Source: Flavobacterium granuli
GTDB taxonomy: Bacteria; Bacteroidota; Bacteroidia; Flavobacteriales; Flavobacteriaceae
DNA: 64,000 nt
Assembly: GCF_900129705.1 (NCBI RefSeq)
Contig: NZ_FQWO01000002.1
Coordinates: forward strand, 372,001-436,000
Direction of reading: 5' to 3'
Shown: piece after piece, positions 43,379-52,561 of the stretch
How positions within the stretch are numbered: the stretch's first letter is position 1
Layout of the letters: the number at the start of each line of letters is the position of its first letter
Notes under the pieces: generated by a model
Database searches by the model: none
Seen by the model: only the letters and a program-made list of their open reading frames with translations
What the model was told of the DNA's origin: nothing
Program-made: the position numbers and the translations under genes

Positions 43379-43424
43379 AAAAGAACGGAATGCTATTAAA
43401 TTGATAGCATTCCGTTCTTTTTTT
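43379..43424 (+). terminator. Terminator after the M23 peptidase gene
   Basis: AAGAACGGAATGCTAT and ATAGCATTCCGTTCTT form a perfect 16-bp stem with a 7-nt loop, followed by seven T. Confidence 0.93.
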
Positions 43425-43505
43425 GTCTATAATTTTGTTATGATAAGCTTTTTTTCATTATTTGGTTATAATTAAAAATGCTTTAGCGGTTAATGCTAAT
43501 TTCAG

Positions 43506-43513
43506 TATTTTTG
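43506..43513 (+). promoter_or_regulatory. pgi promoter -7 element TATTTTTG
   Basis: An exact TANNTTTG match 36 nt before ATG 43550. Confidence 0.5.
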
Positions 43514-43549
43514 ACATTCAAATAAATAATTACTATAATCCTACTATAA

Positions 43550-45193
43550 ATGGCTTTAGATATAAAAAAACCGACAGAAACAGCAGCTTGGAAAAAACTA
43601 CAAGAGCATTATGAAGAAATGCAAAAAGCAACAATGCAGCAAATGTTTCAAACCGATGCTTCAAGAGTCGAAAAGTTTAACTTAAAATGGAATGATTTTT
43701 TAATTGATTATTCTAAAAATATCGTCAATAAAGAAACATTGGAATTGTTGCTTGAATTGACAAAAGAACTGGGGCTTAAGAATGCGATAAATGAATATTT
43801 TGAAGGAGGAATAATTAATCAGACCGAAAATAGAGCTGTGCTACATACGGCGTTGAGAGCAAAAGAAACCGCTGTTATCAATGTGAATGGTCAAAATGTT
43901 GTTCCTGAAGTTTATGATGTAAGAAGAAAAATAAAAGCATTTACTAATGATGTAACTTCTGGTTTAAAGACAGGGTATACAGGAAAGGCTTTCACGGATG
44001 TTGTGAACATTGGTATTGGAGGTTCTGACTTAGGTCCGGCGATGGTTGTTGAAGCCTTACAGTTTTATAAGAATCATTTAAATGTTCATTTTGTTTCAAA
44101 CGTGGATGGGGATCATGTAAATGAAATTATTAAAAAGTTGAATCCCGAGACCACTCTTTTTGTAATTGTTTCAAAAACATTTACCACTCAGGAAACTTTG
44201 ACAAACTCTGAAACGATTAGAAAGTGGTTTTTGCAATCAGCAACACAGGAAGATGTAGCAAAGCATTTTGTGGCAGTTTCTACTAATATGCAAAAAGTAA
44301 CTGAGTTTGGAATTAATCCCGATAATGTGTTTCCTATGTGGGATTGGGTTGGAGGACGATTTTCTTTATGGAGCGCTGTAGGATTAACAATAAGTTTAGC
44401 GGTTGGTTATGATAATTTTGATGAATTATTAAATGGGGCAAATGAAATGGATGAGCATTTCAAGACAACTGATTTTGATAAAAATATGCCAGTGATTCTC
44501 GCTTTACTAAGCATTTGGTACAATAATTTTTTCGGAGCCGAAAGTGAAGCATTGATTCCTTATACTCAGTATTTGCAAAAATTAGCACCTTATTTACAGC
44601 AAGGTACAATGGAGAGTAATGGTAAAAGTGTAGGTCGCGATGGTAAGCCGGTTGATTATCAAACCGGGACTATTATTTGGGGAGAGCCAGGAACCAATTC
44701 TCAGCATGCTTTTTTTCAATTAATTCATCAAGGGACTAAATTGATTCCTTCTGATTTTATTGGATTTGTAAAACCACTATATGGAGATACAGATCATCAT
44801 AATAAATTGATGTCTAACTTTTTTGCTCAAACAGAAGCGTTGTTGCATGGTAAGACTAGTGCTCAGGTTCAGTCTGAATTTGATCAACAAGGACTTGATG
44901 CGGCTAAGGCAAAGTTTCTTTTACCGTTTAAAGTTTTTGCAGGGAACAAGCCAACAAATACTATTCTTATTGAAAAATTGACCCCAAAATCTTTAGGATC
45001 CTTAATTGCGCTTTATGAGCATAAGATTTTTGTTCAGGGGATTCTTTGGAATATTTTTAGTTACGATCAATGGGGAGTAGAGTTAGGAAAACAATTAGCG
45101 AATTCGATCTTGGAAGAGATAAATACAGGAGACGTGAAAACTCATGATAGTTCAACAACTTATTTGTTGAATTATTTCTTGAGTCATAAATAG
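43550..45193 (+). CDS. pgi: Glucose-6-phosphate isomerase
   Basis: The enzyme interconverts glucose 6-phosphate and fructose 6-phosphate. The 547-residue protein shows [21 protein letters not shown], the signature [19 protein letters not shown], and the C-terminal [20 protein letters not shown] with the catalytic Lys in the family pattern. The length is normal. Terminators lie on both sides, so it is a single-gene unit. Confidence 0.98.
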   Translation: MALDIKKPTETAAWKKLQEHYEEMQKATMQQMFQTDASRVEKFNLKWNDFLIDYSKNIVNKETLELLLELTKELGLKNAINEYFEGGIINQTENRAVLHTALRAKETAVINVNGQNVVPEVYDVRRKIKAFTNDVTSGLKTGYTGKAFTDVVNIGIGGSDLGPAMVVEALQFYKNHLNVHFVSNVDGDHVNEIIKKLNPETTLFVIVSKTFTTQETLTNSETIRKWFLQSATQEDVAKHFVAVSTNMQKVTEFGINPDNVFPMWDWVGGRFSLWSAVGLTISLAVGYDNFDELLNGANEMDEHFKTTDFDKNMPVILALLSIWYNNFFGAESEALIPYTQYLQKLAPYLQQGTMESNGKSVGRDGKPVDYQTGTIIWGEPGTNSQHAFFQLIHQGTKLIPSDFIGFVKPLYGDTDHHNKLMSNFFAQTEALLHGKTSAQVQSEFDQQGLDAAKAKFLLPFKVFAGNKPTNTILIEKLTPKSLGSLIALYEHKIFVQGILWNIFSYDQWGVELGKQLANSILEEINTGDVKTHDSSTTYLLNYFLSHK

Positions 45194-45223
45194 ACAGATA
45201 CTTTTTTTAATAGATTTTTATCT

Positions 45224-45260
45224 AAAACCTTGATTTTTTAAGTCAGGGTTTTGTGTTTTT
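45224..45260 (+). terminator. Terminator after pgi
   Basis: AAAACCTTGA at the left pairs with TCAGGGTTTT at the right (one G-T pair), followed by GTGTTTTT. It is the first of two hairpins in the 312-nt gap between pgi and the TonB-dependent receptor gene. Confidence 0.7.
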
Positions 45261-45361
45261 AGGAGTTGATGAACTATTTTTATTTTTTTGGGAATATTTT
45301 TCAGATCATAATTATTTCGATTTATTGAATAATGTGACATTAAAATCATAAAATATTTAAT

Positions 45362-45404
45362 AAAACTCATTTTTTTGTGTAAAAAAATGAGTTTTATTTT
45401 TTTT
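45362..45404. terminator. A/T-rich terminator-like hairpin
   Basis: AAAACTCATTTTTTT and AAAAAAATGAGTTTT form a perfect 15-bp stem with a 4-nt loop, followed by ATTTTTTTT. It is a second terminator-like structure before the receptor gene and may insulate it. Confidence 0.75.
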
Positions 45405-45474
45405 AGTAATCGGGAGTTGTTTTTAAATTATGCTTTTATTAACATTACGGTAACATTTTGTAGTTGAAATGTTA

Positions 45475-45482
45475 TAATTTTG
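45475..45482 (+). promoter_or_regulatory. -7 element TAATTTTG of the receptor gene
   Basis: An exact TANNTTTG match 23 nt before ATG 45506. A TTTG at 45457-45460 lies upstream, but the spacing is shorter than the usual 17-23 nt. Confidence 0.45.
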
Positions 45483-45505
45483 CCAAAAATAATAATCACA
45501 ACATC

Positions 45506-48500
45506 ATGAAAAAATTATTAAAGTTGTTTTTAATACTGATTGCATTTATTTGTGCAGATTCCAGTATTTATGCTCAGGGTAATACAACCTCTTCCGTTAG
45601 TGGAGGTGTTTATGACAATTTAGGGCAATCATTACCAGGAGCCTCGGTTCTTGCAATCCACACACCGTCAGGAACGCGCTATACTGCTTCAGCTGATTTT
45701 AATGGTGGTTTTAGAATTTCTAATATGAGAGTTGGAGGTCCTTATAAAATTGCGGTAACTTTTATTGGCTTTAAGACGTCTGAATTTAACGACGTTTACC
45801 TTCAGTTAGGCGAGTCAAAAGATTTTAAAGTGGTATTGAAAGATGATTCAAATGAATTGCAAGAAGTTGTTGTTAAGGTATCAAGGGATAATACTTTCAA
45901 TTCACAAAGAACAGGCGCGCAAACAGTAATCAATTCAGATAAAATTAAAGCATTGCCTTCTTTGTCTAGAAATATTTCAGATTTTGCTAGATTAACACCG
46001 CAAGCTCAATTAAGAGGGGATGATGTTCTTTCAATAGGTGGCCAAAACAATAGATTTAATGCAATCTATATTGATGGTGCTGTTAGTAATGACGTTTTTG
46101 GATTAGCTGCTAATGGTACAAACGGAGGGCAAACTGGGGTTAGCCCAATATCTGTTGATGCTATTGAGCAATTTCAGGTTAGTGTTGCTCCTTATGACGT
46201 AAAGCTTTCTGGTTTTGCTGGTGGGGCAATTAGTGCGATTACACGTTCAGGAACAAATAATTTTGAAGGTTCGGCTTATTTCTTTAACAGAGACCAATCT
46301 TTAGCAGGTAAAACGCCTCCTTCTTTAGCAGGAACAAGTCCAAGAACAAAATTAGCTGATTTCTCGGCTCAGACTTATGGAGTTCGTGCTGGTGGGGCTA
46401 TTGTACAGGATAAATTGTTTTATTTCATTAACTATGAGAGACAAGACAATCAAACTCCACAGCCTTTTGAATTAAGTACATATACTGGATTGTCAGCAAA
46501 TAGATTAGGGGAGTTAAGAACTAAACTAGATAGTTATGGCTATAATCCAGGTTCATTTGAAAACAATGTTAGAACACTTAAAAGTGATAAATTAATTGGT
46601 AAAATTGACTGGAATATCAATGATAATCATAAATTATCGTTGAAGCATAGTTATGTAAAAGCAGAGAATTTTTCGCCAAGCAGATCTTCGGCTACATCTA
46701 TAAGTTTTATTAATGGAAGTCAGTTGTTTAATTCTACTACTAATTCTACTGCTTTAGAGTTGAATTCACGATTTGGAAATAAATTTTCGAATAATTTAGT
46801 TGTTGCTTATACTAGCGTTTTTGATGATAGAAATGCTTCCGGAGATCCATTTCCATCCGTTCAGATTTTTGACGGTGCAAATCAAAGTATTTACTTTGGT
46901 GCAGAAGGTTTTTCGACAGCAAACTTGTTAGATCAAAAAGTTTTGACAATTTCAGATAATTTTGAAATTAATGCAGGTATTAGTAAAATTACTATTGGTA
47001 CTCATAATGAATTTTCGAAATCAAGAAATGTTTTCTTTGGTAATAATTTCGGGTCTTATAGATATGCTTCCTTAGATGACTTCTTATTGGGGAGAAAACC
47101 AAATAGGTTTCAAATGAACTATTCTTTAATTGGAGGAGAAGGAGATAATTCCCAAGGTGCAGCGGAGTTTGGGACTAAGCAGTTTGGGTTTTATATCCAA
47201 AATGATATGAAAGTGAGTTCTAATTTTAAACTTTCTTATGGAGTAAGAGTTGATATTCCGGTTTGGGAAGATGGTTTAGTAAATAATGATTTTAATAACA
47301 GAACAATAGGGTTGTTACAAGCAGCTGGTAAAGATTTAAAAGGAGCGACTGTTGGGCAAGGAATCAGAAATTCTGCTCATATAGCGCCGCGTTTAGGATT
47401 TAATTATGATCTTAACGGAAACAGAAGTACTCAGTTCAGAGGTGGATTAGGAATATTTACTTCTAGATTGCCATTAGTTTGGCCAGGAGGTACTTATAAT
47501 AACAATGGTATTTCTCAAGGAGCTATTTCGATTACAACGGCTGCTCAAATGCCAGTATTTAACCCGAATCCAAGTGTTGCTAGTCAAATTATGAATGGGT
47601 CGGTTGCTTTAGGGCCACTGCCGGGTTCTGGAGGAAAAGGTGGGAATATTGACTTATTCGCAAAAGATTTTAAATTACCGCAAGTGTTTAAAGCTAGTTT
47701 TGCTGTGGATCAAAAATTACCATTAGGTTTTGTTTTCACTTCGGAGATTACATATAATGACAATATCAGTGCCATTACATATGAAAATTTGAATATTAAA
47801 GCTGCGTCTAGTAATTTGACTGGAGCTGATACAAGACCACGTTATAATGGGAATAGCAGAGTAGATCCTACTTATTTGGGAGTTTATTTGGCTTCAAATA
47901 CTGATGAAGGTAAAGCTCATAATATTGCTTTTACATTGACTAAGAATTTCAGATCTAATTTTATTGACGCAAATATTTCTGGGACCTATTCTTATGGTAA
48001 ATCTACTGTTTTATTGGATGCTACTTCATCTCAAAACAGTTCACAATGGAATAATACGGAAACAGTTAATGGAGCTAATTCTTTGAAACTTTCAAGGTCT
48101 GATTTTGACCAAGGAAGAAGAATTATCTCTAATGGTAATGCAACATTGAAGTGGAGTGATTTTACAAAAACAAGAATCGGAGTGTTTTATGAAGGTGCTC
48201 AAGGAACACCGATAAGCTATGTATATAATGATAGTGGTCGTTTGTTACAAGATACGTTCTCTAATTCAGCATTGATTTACGTTCCAGCTAGTCAAAGTGA
48301 AATTAATTTAGTTTCTACTTCTTCTAATACTTTAACTCCTCAACAACAATGGGATGCTCTTAGTGCTTTTATTGAAGGAAATGAATATTTAAAAGGTAAA
48401 AAAGGTACCTATGCTGAGCGTAATGGAGATCGTTTAAAAACGAGTCATGTTGTTGATTTAAAATTAGCTCAAGAATTTACAATTAATTCTGGTAAGAAGA

Positions 48501-48751
48501 AACACACGTTGGAATTCACAGCGGATGTGTTCAACTTTACAAATCTTTTGAATAAAAATTGGGGGAAAAGATATTTCACAAGTTTTGATCAAGTACAGTT
48601 ACTTCAACAAGTTGGATTCTTAGCGGGTACAAATACCCCAACATTTAGTTATAATCCTACTGTAGGAAATACTATTAATCAAGTTGATGATGTTGGATTG
48701 AATTCTTCAAGATGGCAAATGCAAGTTGGTGTTCGTTATACTTTTAACTAA
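45506..48751 (+). CDS. Oar-like TonB-dependent outer membrane receptor
   Basis: ATG 45506 is preferred to the frame's upstream ATG at 45464 because it starts a clean signal peptide (cut near IYAQ). The ~1081-residue protein has a carboxypeptidase-regulatory-like domain (residues ~25-115; GGVYDNLGQSLPGASVLAIH), a plug region (about 130-260; GQNNRFNAIYIDGAVSNDVF), and a beta-barrel to the end (VGVRYTFN). This is the Oar-like type. Such proteins import or export large substrates with TonB; no SusD partner follows, so a polysaccharide-utilisation role is not supported. Confidence 0.9.
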   Translation: MKKLLKLFLILIAFICADSSIYAQGNTTSSVSGGVYDNLGQSLPGASVLAIHTPSGTRYTASADFNGGFRISNMRVGGPYKIAVTFIGFKTSEFNDVYLQLGESKDFKVVLKDDSNELQEVVVKVSRDNTFNSQRTGAQTVINSDKIKALPSLSRNISDFARLTPQAQLRGDDVLSIGGQNNRFNAIYIDGAVSNDVFGLAANGTNGGQTGVSPISVDAIEQFQVSVAPYDVKLSGFAGGAISAITRSGTNNFEGSAYFFNRDQSLAGKTPPSLAGTSPRTKLADFSAQTYGVRAGGAIVQDKLFYFINYERQDNQTPQPFELSTYTGLSANRLGELRTKLDSYGYNPGSFENNVRTLKSDKLIGKIDWNINDNHKLSLKHSYVKAENFSPSRSSATSISFINGSQLFNSTTNSTALELNSRFGNKFSNNLVVAYTSVFDDRNASGDPFPSVQIFDGANQSIYFGAEGFSTANLLDQKVLTISDNFEINAGISKITIGTHNEFSKSRNVFFGNNFGSYRYASLDDFLLGRKPNRFQMNYSLIGGEGDNSQGAAEFGTKQFGFYIQNDMKVSSNFKLSYGVRVDIPVWEDGLVNNDFNNRTIGLLQAAGKDLKGATVGQGIRNSAHIAPRLGFNYDLNGNRSTQFRGGLGIFTSRLPLVWPGGTYNNNGISQGAISITTAAQMPVFNPNPSVASQIMNGSVALGPLPGSGGKGGNIDLFAKDFKLPQVFKASFAVDQKLPLGFVFTSEITYNDNISAITYENLNIKAASSNLTGADTRPRYNGNSRVDPTYLGVYLASNTDEGKAHNIAFTLTKNFRSNFIDANISGTYSYGKSTVLLDATSSQNSSQWNNTETVNGANSLKLSRSDFDQGRRIISNGNATLKWSDFTKTRIGVFYEGAQGTPISYVYNDSGRLLQDTFSNSALIYVPASQSEINLVSTSSNTLTPQQQWDALSAFIEGNEYLKGKKGTYAERNGDRLKTSHVVDLKLAQEFTINSGKKKHTLEFTADVFNFTNLLNKNWGKRYFTSFDQVQLLQQVGFLAGTNTPTFSYNPTVGNTINQVDDVGLNSSRWQMQVGVRYTFN

Positions 48752-48765
48752 TATCTGTTTAACAT

Positions 48766-48807
48766 AAAAAAAAACCCTCATTTCTAATTGAACTGAGGGT
48801 TTTTTTA
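48766..48807 (+). terminator. Terminator after the receptor gene
   Basis: AAAAACCCTCA and TGAGGGTTTTT pair with a ~16-nt loop region, followed by more T. Confidence 0.85.
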
Positions 48808-48848
48808 TACCTTTTTTTCTTATATTTGTTTTTAAAAATATATAATTT

Positions 48849-49271
48849 ATGTACGAATTTATTCAAAAGTTTCATTCTGGCTGGGCTTATCTGGCTCTTT
48901 TAGTATTAGTAATTGCAGTGGTTAACTCGGTAATCGGTTTAGTGTCTAAAAAAGAATTTACTGCCAAAGACAGAAAAATTGCCCTTTTCGGATTGATAGG
49001 AATACATACTCAATTATTAGTTGGATTGATTCTGTATTTTGTTTCCCCTCTTGGCTTAGCTTCTCTTGGACAAATGTCAGATAAAATGCTACGATTAACA
49101 TCAATGGAGCATCCATTAATTAATATTATTGCAATTGCTTTAATCACCATTGGATGGTCTAAACATAAAAAATTAGCAACATCTGAATCAAAATTTAAAA
49201 CATTTACCATCTTTTATGGTTTGGGATTAGTACTTATTTTAAGTAGAATTCCATGGTCAATGTGGTTATAA
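48849..49271 (+). CDS. Small four-span membrane protein with conserved His
   Basis: The 140-residue protein has four membrane spans and His residues placed near span ends (FIQKFHSGWAYL, GIHTQLLVGLIL, SMEHPLINII). This pattern suggests heme b binding; related Bacteroidota proteins are sometimes named cytochrome B-like. The similarity is to short versions of COX15/cytochrome b561-like folds, by eye only. Single gene between two terminators. Confidence 0.65.
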   Translation: MYEFIQKFHSGWAYLALLVLVIAVVNSVIGLVSKKEFTAKDRKIALFGLIGIHTQLLVGLILYFVSPLGLASLGQMSDKMLRLTSMEHPLINIIAIALITIGWSKHKKLATSESKFKTFTIFYGLGLVLILSRIPWSMWL

Positions 49272-49279
49272 TAAATTGT

Positions 49280-49308
49280 AAAAAGTCCTAGAAATAGGAC
49301 TTTTTTTA
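49280..49308 (+). terminator. Terminator after the four-span protein gene
   Basis: AAAAGTCCT and AGGACTTTT form a perfect 9-bp stem with a 6-nt loop and a T-tract. Confidence 0.88.
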
Positions 49309-49355
49309 TCTAGGTACAGTTTTTGTACAGATGGAGTCCAAATAAAAAGTTACAA

Positions 49356-49859
49356 ATGAGAAAATCAATTACCTTATTTTTTTTACTGTCAATAGTTGGT
49401 TTTGCTAGCAGTCAAAGCACAATTGCAGATAAAATAAAAGTAAGCTTGTCAAAAACAGCTGTTCAAAAGGATACGGTCAAAAAGAATAAGTCTCTTATTG
49501 TTCAACAGCAAATTGTCAAGGACACTTTGGCAGAAGAAAAAGAAATACTAAAATTAAAATTTTATAAAAAAAATGCTCATGCGTCTTATTACGCTGATAA
49601 ATTTCATGGTCGAAATACAACCAGTGGTATAAAATACAATAAAGAAAAATATACTGCGGCGCATAAAAAATTTCCTTTTGGAACCAAATTAAAAGTGACC
49701 AATCAGATTAATGGGAAATCAGTAATAGTAGAAGTTAACGATAGAGGTCCATTTGTGAAGGCAAGAGAAATTGATTTGTCAAGAAAAGCCTTCATGGAAA
49801 TTGCCAATAACAAAGGAAGTGGAGCGATGACAGTGACTATCGAAGAGATTGTTAAATAA
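49356..49859 (+). CDS. RlpA-like septal ring protein
   Basis: The frame can begin at a TTG at 49323, but ATG 49356 (MRKSITLFFLLSIVGFASSQ) starts a clear signal peptide. The C-terminal part is an RlpA double-psi beta-barrel: ASYYADKFHGRNTTSGIKYN and VIVEVNDRGPFVKAREIDLS, which carries the catalytic-type Asp. RlpA proteins are lytic transglycosylases or peptidoglycan-binding proteins. No SPOR domain is present. The ~167-residue length fits. Confidence 0.88.
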   Translation: MRKSITLFFLLSIVGFASSQSTIADKIKVSLSKTAVQKDTVKKNKSLIVQQQIVKDTLAEEKEILKLKFYKKNAHASYYADKFHGRNTTSGIKYNKEKYTAAHKKFPFGTKLKVTNQINGKSVIVEVNDRGPFVKAREIDLSRKAFMEIANNKGSGAMTVTIEEIVK

Positions 49860-50330
49860 TTATTGCCAAGTGCCGAAGGGACTTATGCTCAAATAAGAAT
49901 TGTAATAACGCTTGTCGTTGGTGACTTCGGTTCCAAGCCAGTGCGGTTTTTCAAAAACTTCAGTTTCTGATCCTAGTTCTATTTCGGCCATAATCAGGCC
50001 TTGGTTCTCACCATAAAACTCGTCTACTTCATAAGTGTGGCTGCCTACTTTTACCTCAAAACGGGTTTTGTCAATGATGCCTTTTTCGCATAAAAGCAAT
50101 AATTTTTCGGCTTCGTCAACTGGGATTTCCTTTTCCCATTCAAAACGGGACATGCCTGATTCGTTTGAGCTGCCTTTTATGGTTATATAAGCCTTGTTTC
50201 CCTTTATTCTTACGCGAACTGTTCGTTCCGGAACAGCGCTCAAATAACCTTGCTTAATTCGATTCTGAGAGAAGGCTTCTTTTTTAAATTGGTCTGAAGT
50301 AACCAGGAATTTGCGTTCTATTTCTATCAT
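49860..50330 (-). CDS. CYTH domain protein
   Basis: The 156-residue protein begins MIEIERKFLVTSDQFKKEAF, with the ExExK CYTH motif, and has QGYLSAVPERTVRVRIKGNK and the later EIELGSETEVFEKPHWLG. CYTH proteins bind triphosphates; bacterial members are often triphosphatases or of unknown use. Its stop abuts the RlpA stop without a gap. Confidence 0.9.
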   Translation of the reverse strand: MIEIERKFLVTSDQFKKEAFSQNRIKQGYLSAVPERTVRVRIKGNKAYITIKGSSNESGMSRFEWEKEIPVDEAEKLLLLCEKGIIDKTRFEVKVGSHTYEVDEFYGENQGLIMAEIELGSETEVFEKPHWLGTEVTNDKRYYNSYLSISPFGTWQ

Positions 50331-50351
50331 TTCGTATGGTATTTTTTGTTT

Positions 50352-50454
50352 GGAGCTATTTCCAGCTGTCTGCTATATCTTTCTTGTCCGGAACTTATTT
50401 TAGAGTCCTGAAACAAGTTCTGGACAAGAAAGGATGCCGCTTCCATCTGGGCTA
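50352..50454 (+). repeat. Structured dispersed repeat, copy B
   Basis: This 103-nt element shares the frame GGAGCTATT...CTTT[hairpin]AAAGGAT...GGGCTA with copy A at 38779. The outer arms pair as AGC/GCT and CCAG (50362-50365)/CTGG (50447-50450). The inner arms CTTTCTTGTCCGGAACTT and AAGTTCTGGACAAGAAAG pair over 18 positions with one G-U. The stem sequence is different from copy A while the pairing is kept. Confidence 0.7.
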
Positions 50455-50519
50455 ATTGCGATGTTCAAATGTATCAAATATTTTAACTTCAAGGACCCTG
50501 ATTTTATGTAAAAGCAGTT

Positions 50520-50527
50520 TAAATTTG
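50520..50527 (+). promoter_or_regulatory. dinB promoter -7 element TAAATTTG
   Basis: An exact TANNTTTG match that ends only 4 nt before ATG 50532. Transcription would start near 50533, which favours the in-frame ATG at 50541 as the true start. Confidence 0.5.
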
Positions 50528-50531
50528 TACT

Positions 50532-51614
50532 ATGAACGAAATGAATAGCAATAGGAAAATCATACACATTGACATGGATGCTTTCTATGCTTCGGTGGAG
50601 CAAATGGATAATCCAGAGTTGCGTGGCAAGCCTATTGCCGTAGGCGGTTCAGAAAATCGAGGTGTAGTTTCGGCAGCAAGTTATGAGGCTCGAAAATTTG
50701 GCGTCAGAAGTGCGATTAGTGGTGTTTTGGCCAAGAAATATTGCCCGGAACTGATTTTTGTTAGTCCCAGATTTGATCGTTACAAAGAGATTTCGGCTAA
50801 AATTCATAAAATTTTTCGAGACTATACTGATTTGGTGGAGCCGCTTTCACTTGATGAAGCTTATCTGGATGTGACTCAAAATAAAAAGGGGAATCCCAGT
50901 GCCAGCTTGTTGGCCGAAGAGATTCGAACACGAATTTTTAACGAGCTTGGTTTGACGGCCTCGGCTGGAATATCAATCAATAAGTTTGTGGCCAAAATCG
51001 CCAGTGATTACAACAAACCCAACGGTCAAAAGACTGTCAATCCGGATGAAGTAATCGCTTTTTTGGAAGAATTACCTATTTGCAAATTTTATGGTGTTGG
51101 TAAGGTTACGACCGAAAAAATGTACCAATTGGGCATTTTTAGCGGTTTGGAATTAAAAAGTAAATCACAGGAATTTCTGGAGAAGCATTTTGGAAAATCC
51201 GGAAGTTTCTATTACAATGTCGTTCGTGGAATTCATAATAGCGAAGTCAAGTCGGACAGAATTACAAAATCAGTTGCGGCTGAACATACTTTTGATGTTA
51301 ATCTTTCTTCGGAAATATTTATGGCTGAGCAATTGGAAAAAATTGCAAATACTTTAGAAAGAAGACTTAAAAAGCACCGTGTTTCCGGAAAAACGGTTAC
51401 CTTAAAAATTAAATACAGCGACTTTAGTCAGCAAACCAGAAGTAAAACCCTGCCGTATTTTATTTCGGATAAAGGATTAATTTTTGAAACCGTCAAAGAA
51501 CTTTTGTATCAGGAACGGATGAAAGATTCAGTTCGTCTGCTGGGGATATCGATGAGTAATTTGAATACCGAGGTAAAAAAAGCAGTTGTCGTGCAATTGA
51601 AGTTTGCTTTTTAA
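50532..51614 (+). CDS. dinB: DNA polymerase IV
   Basis: The Y-family translesion polymerase has 360 residues. IIHIDMDAFYASVEQMDNPE carries the first catalytic Asp pair, and LVEPLSLDEAYLDVT the second (SLDEAYLDV). Helix-hairpin-helix and little-finger regions follow, and the C-terminus lacks a clear beta-clamp box. ATG 50532 is the first start, but the adjacent promoter element suggests ATG 50541 (MNSNRKIIHID). Confidence 0.94.
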   Translation: MNEMNSNRKIIHIDMDAFYASVEQMDNPELRGKPIAVGGSENRGVVSAASYEARKFGVRSAISGVLAKKYCPELIFVSPRFDRYKEISAKIHKIFRDYTDLVEPLSLDEAYLDVTQNKKGNPSASLLAEEIRTRIFNELGLTASAGISINKFVAKIASDYNKPNGQKTVNPDEVIAFLEELPICKFYGVGKVTTEKMYQLGIFSGLELKSKSQEFLEKHFGKSGSFYYNVVRGIHNSEVKSDRITKSVAAEHTFDVNLSSEIFMAEQLEKIANTLERRLKKHRVSGKTVTLKIKYSDFSQQTRSKTLPYFISDKGLIFETVKELLYQERMKDSVRLLGISMSNLNTEVKKAVVVQLKFAF

Positions 51615-51677
51615 TTAAAAAAACAAAACCCTTCTAAGAAAGAAAGGTTTAGTAATAAAAGTATGTTTTAAAAGAAA

Positions 51678-52451
51678 TTAGTCTTTGCTGGACAGTTTAG
51701 AAAGCAATCGTAAGAATTCGATATACAACCAAACTAAAGTAATCATTAAGCCCATAGCAGCAAACCATTCCATGTATTTAGGCATTTTTTCTTGAACTCC
51801 TTTTTCTATTCTGTCAAAATCAAGGAATAAGTTCAAAGCGGCTATTATAATTACAAATACACTGATTCCTACACTCATCATTGAGTTGCCATGGTGTACA
51901 GGTTGAAAGCTAGTAAACATGGAAACAATCCAAGAGATTAAATAGTAAGTCGCTATAGCAAGTGTTGCTGCCACAACAACAGATTTAAACTGTTCTGTTA
52001 CTTTTACTATTTTAAATTTATACAAACCTAAACAAACCGCAAATGTTACAAAAGTAGCTCCAACTGCCTGTATCACAATTCCGGGATACATGGCTTCAAA
52101 AATAGCAGAGATTCCTCCTATGAACAAGCCTTCAAATAAGGCATAGCCAGGAGCTAAATAGGAAGAATATTGTGGTTTGAAAGCTGAAATAAGTACTAGA
52201 ATCAATCCTACGATGGCGCCTCCAATAGTTGGAATCATTGCGTTGATGCCATTAAATGCCATCCACCAAGTTACCATGGCTGAGGCCGTAAGCAAGAGGA
52301 ACAATAATAAGGTTTTATTGATGGTTCCTGACAAAGTCATTTCCTGATTATAGTCAATAATGGAAGCATGATGCACTTCGTCTTTTCTGGTGGCAGATGT
52401 TGCCGAAAAAGATTTATTGTTTAAAAAAGGGTTTTTTGATTCGAAATTCAT
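51678..52451 (-). CDS. Bax inhibitor-1/YccA family membrane protein
   Basis: The 257-residue protein has seven predicted membrane spans after a ~45-residue hydrophilic N-terminus, with the C-terminal LNLFLDFDRIEKGVQEKMPK region (DFDxIE) and a final hydrophobic segment EWFAAMGLMITLVWLYIEFL. The family includes YccA and YetJ; calcium leak and protease-inhibitor roles are known for some members. The role here is unknown. Single gene. Confidence 0.9.
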   Translation of the reverse strand: MNFESKNPFLNNKSFSATSATRKDEVHHASIIDYNQEMTLSGTINKTLLLFLLLTASAMVTWWMAFNGINAMIPTIGGAIVGLILVLISAFKPQYSSYLAPGYALFEGLFIGGISAIFEAMYPGIVIQAVGATFVTFAVCLGLYKFKIVKVTEQFKSVVVAATLAIATYYLISWIVSMFTSFQPVHHGNSMMSVGISVFVIIIAALNLFLDFDRIEKGVQEKMPKYMEWFAAMGLMITLVWLYIEFLRLLSKLSSKD

Positions 52452-52503
52452 AATGAAGGGTATTAATTTTTTATCAAAGATAAATGAAAATAAATTAGTA
52501 CAA

Positions 52504-52541
52504 AAAAACCGTCTCGTTAAAATGATTAAGAGACGGTTTAA
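52504..52541 (-). terminator. Terminator after pyk
   Basis: AAACCGTCTC and GAGACGGTTT form a perfect 10-bp stem; on the minus strand it is followed by a T-tract. It lies just beyond the pyk stop. Confidence 0.88.
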
Positions 52542-52561
52542 ATATTTGTTAAAAATCTTAG

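Noticed and set aside
45506..48751. Receptor as a SusC in a polysaccharide-utilisation locus
   Set aside because: No SusD-like gene or glycoside hydrolase follows; the N-terminal layout is of the Oar-like type.
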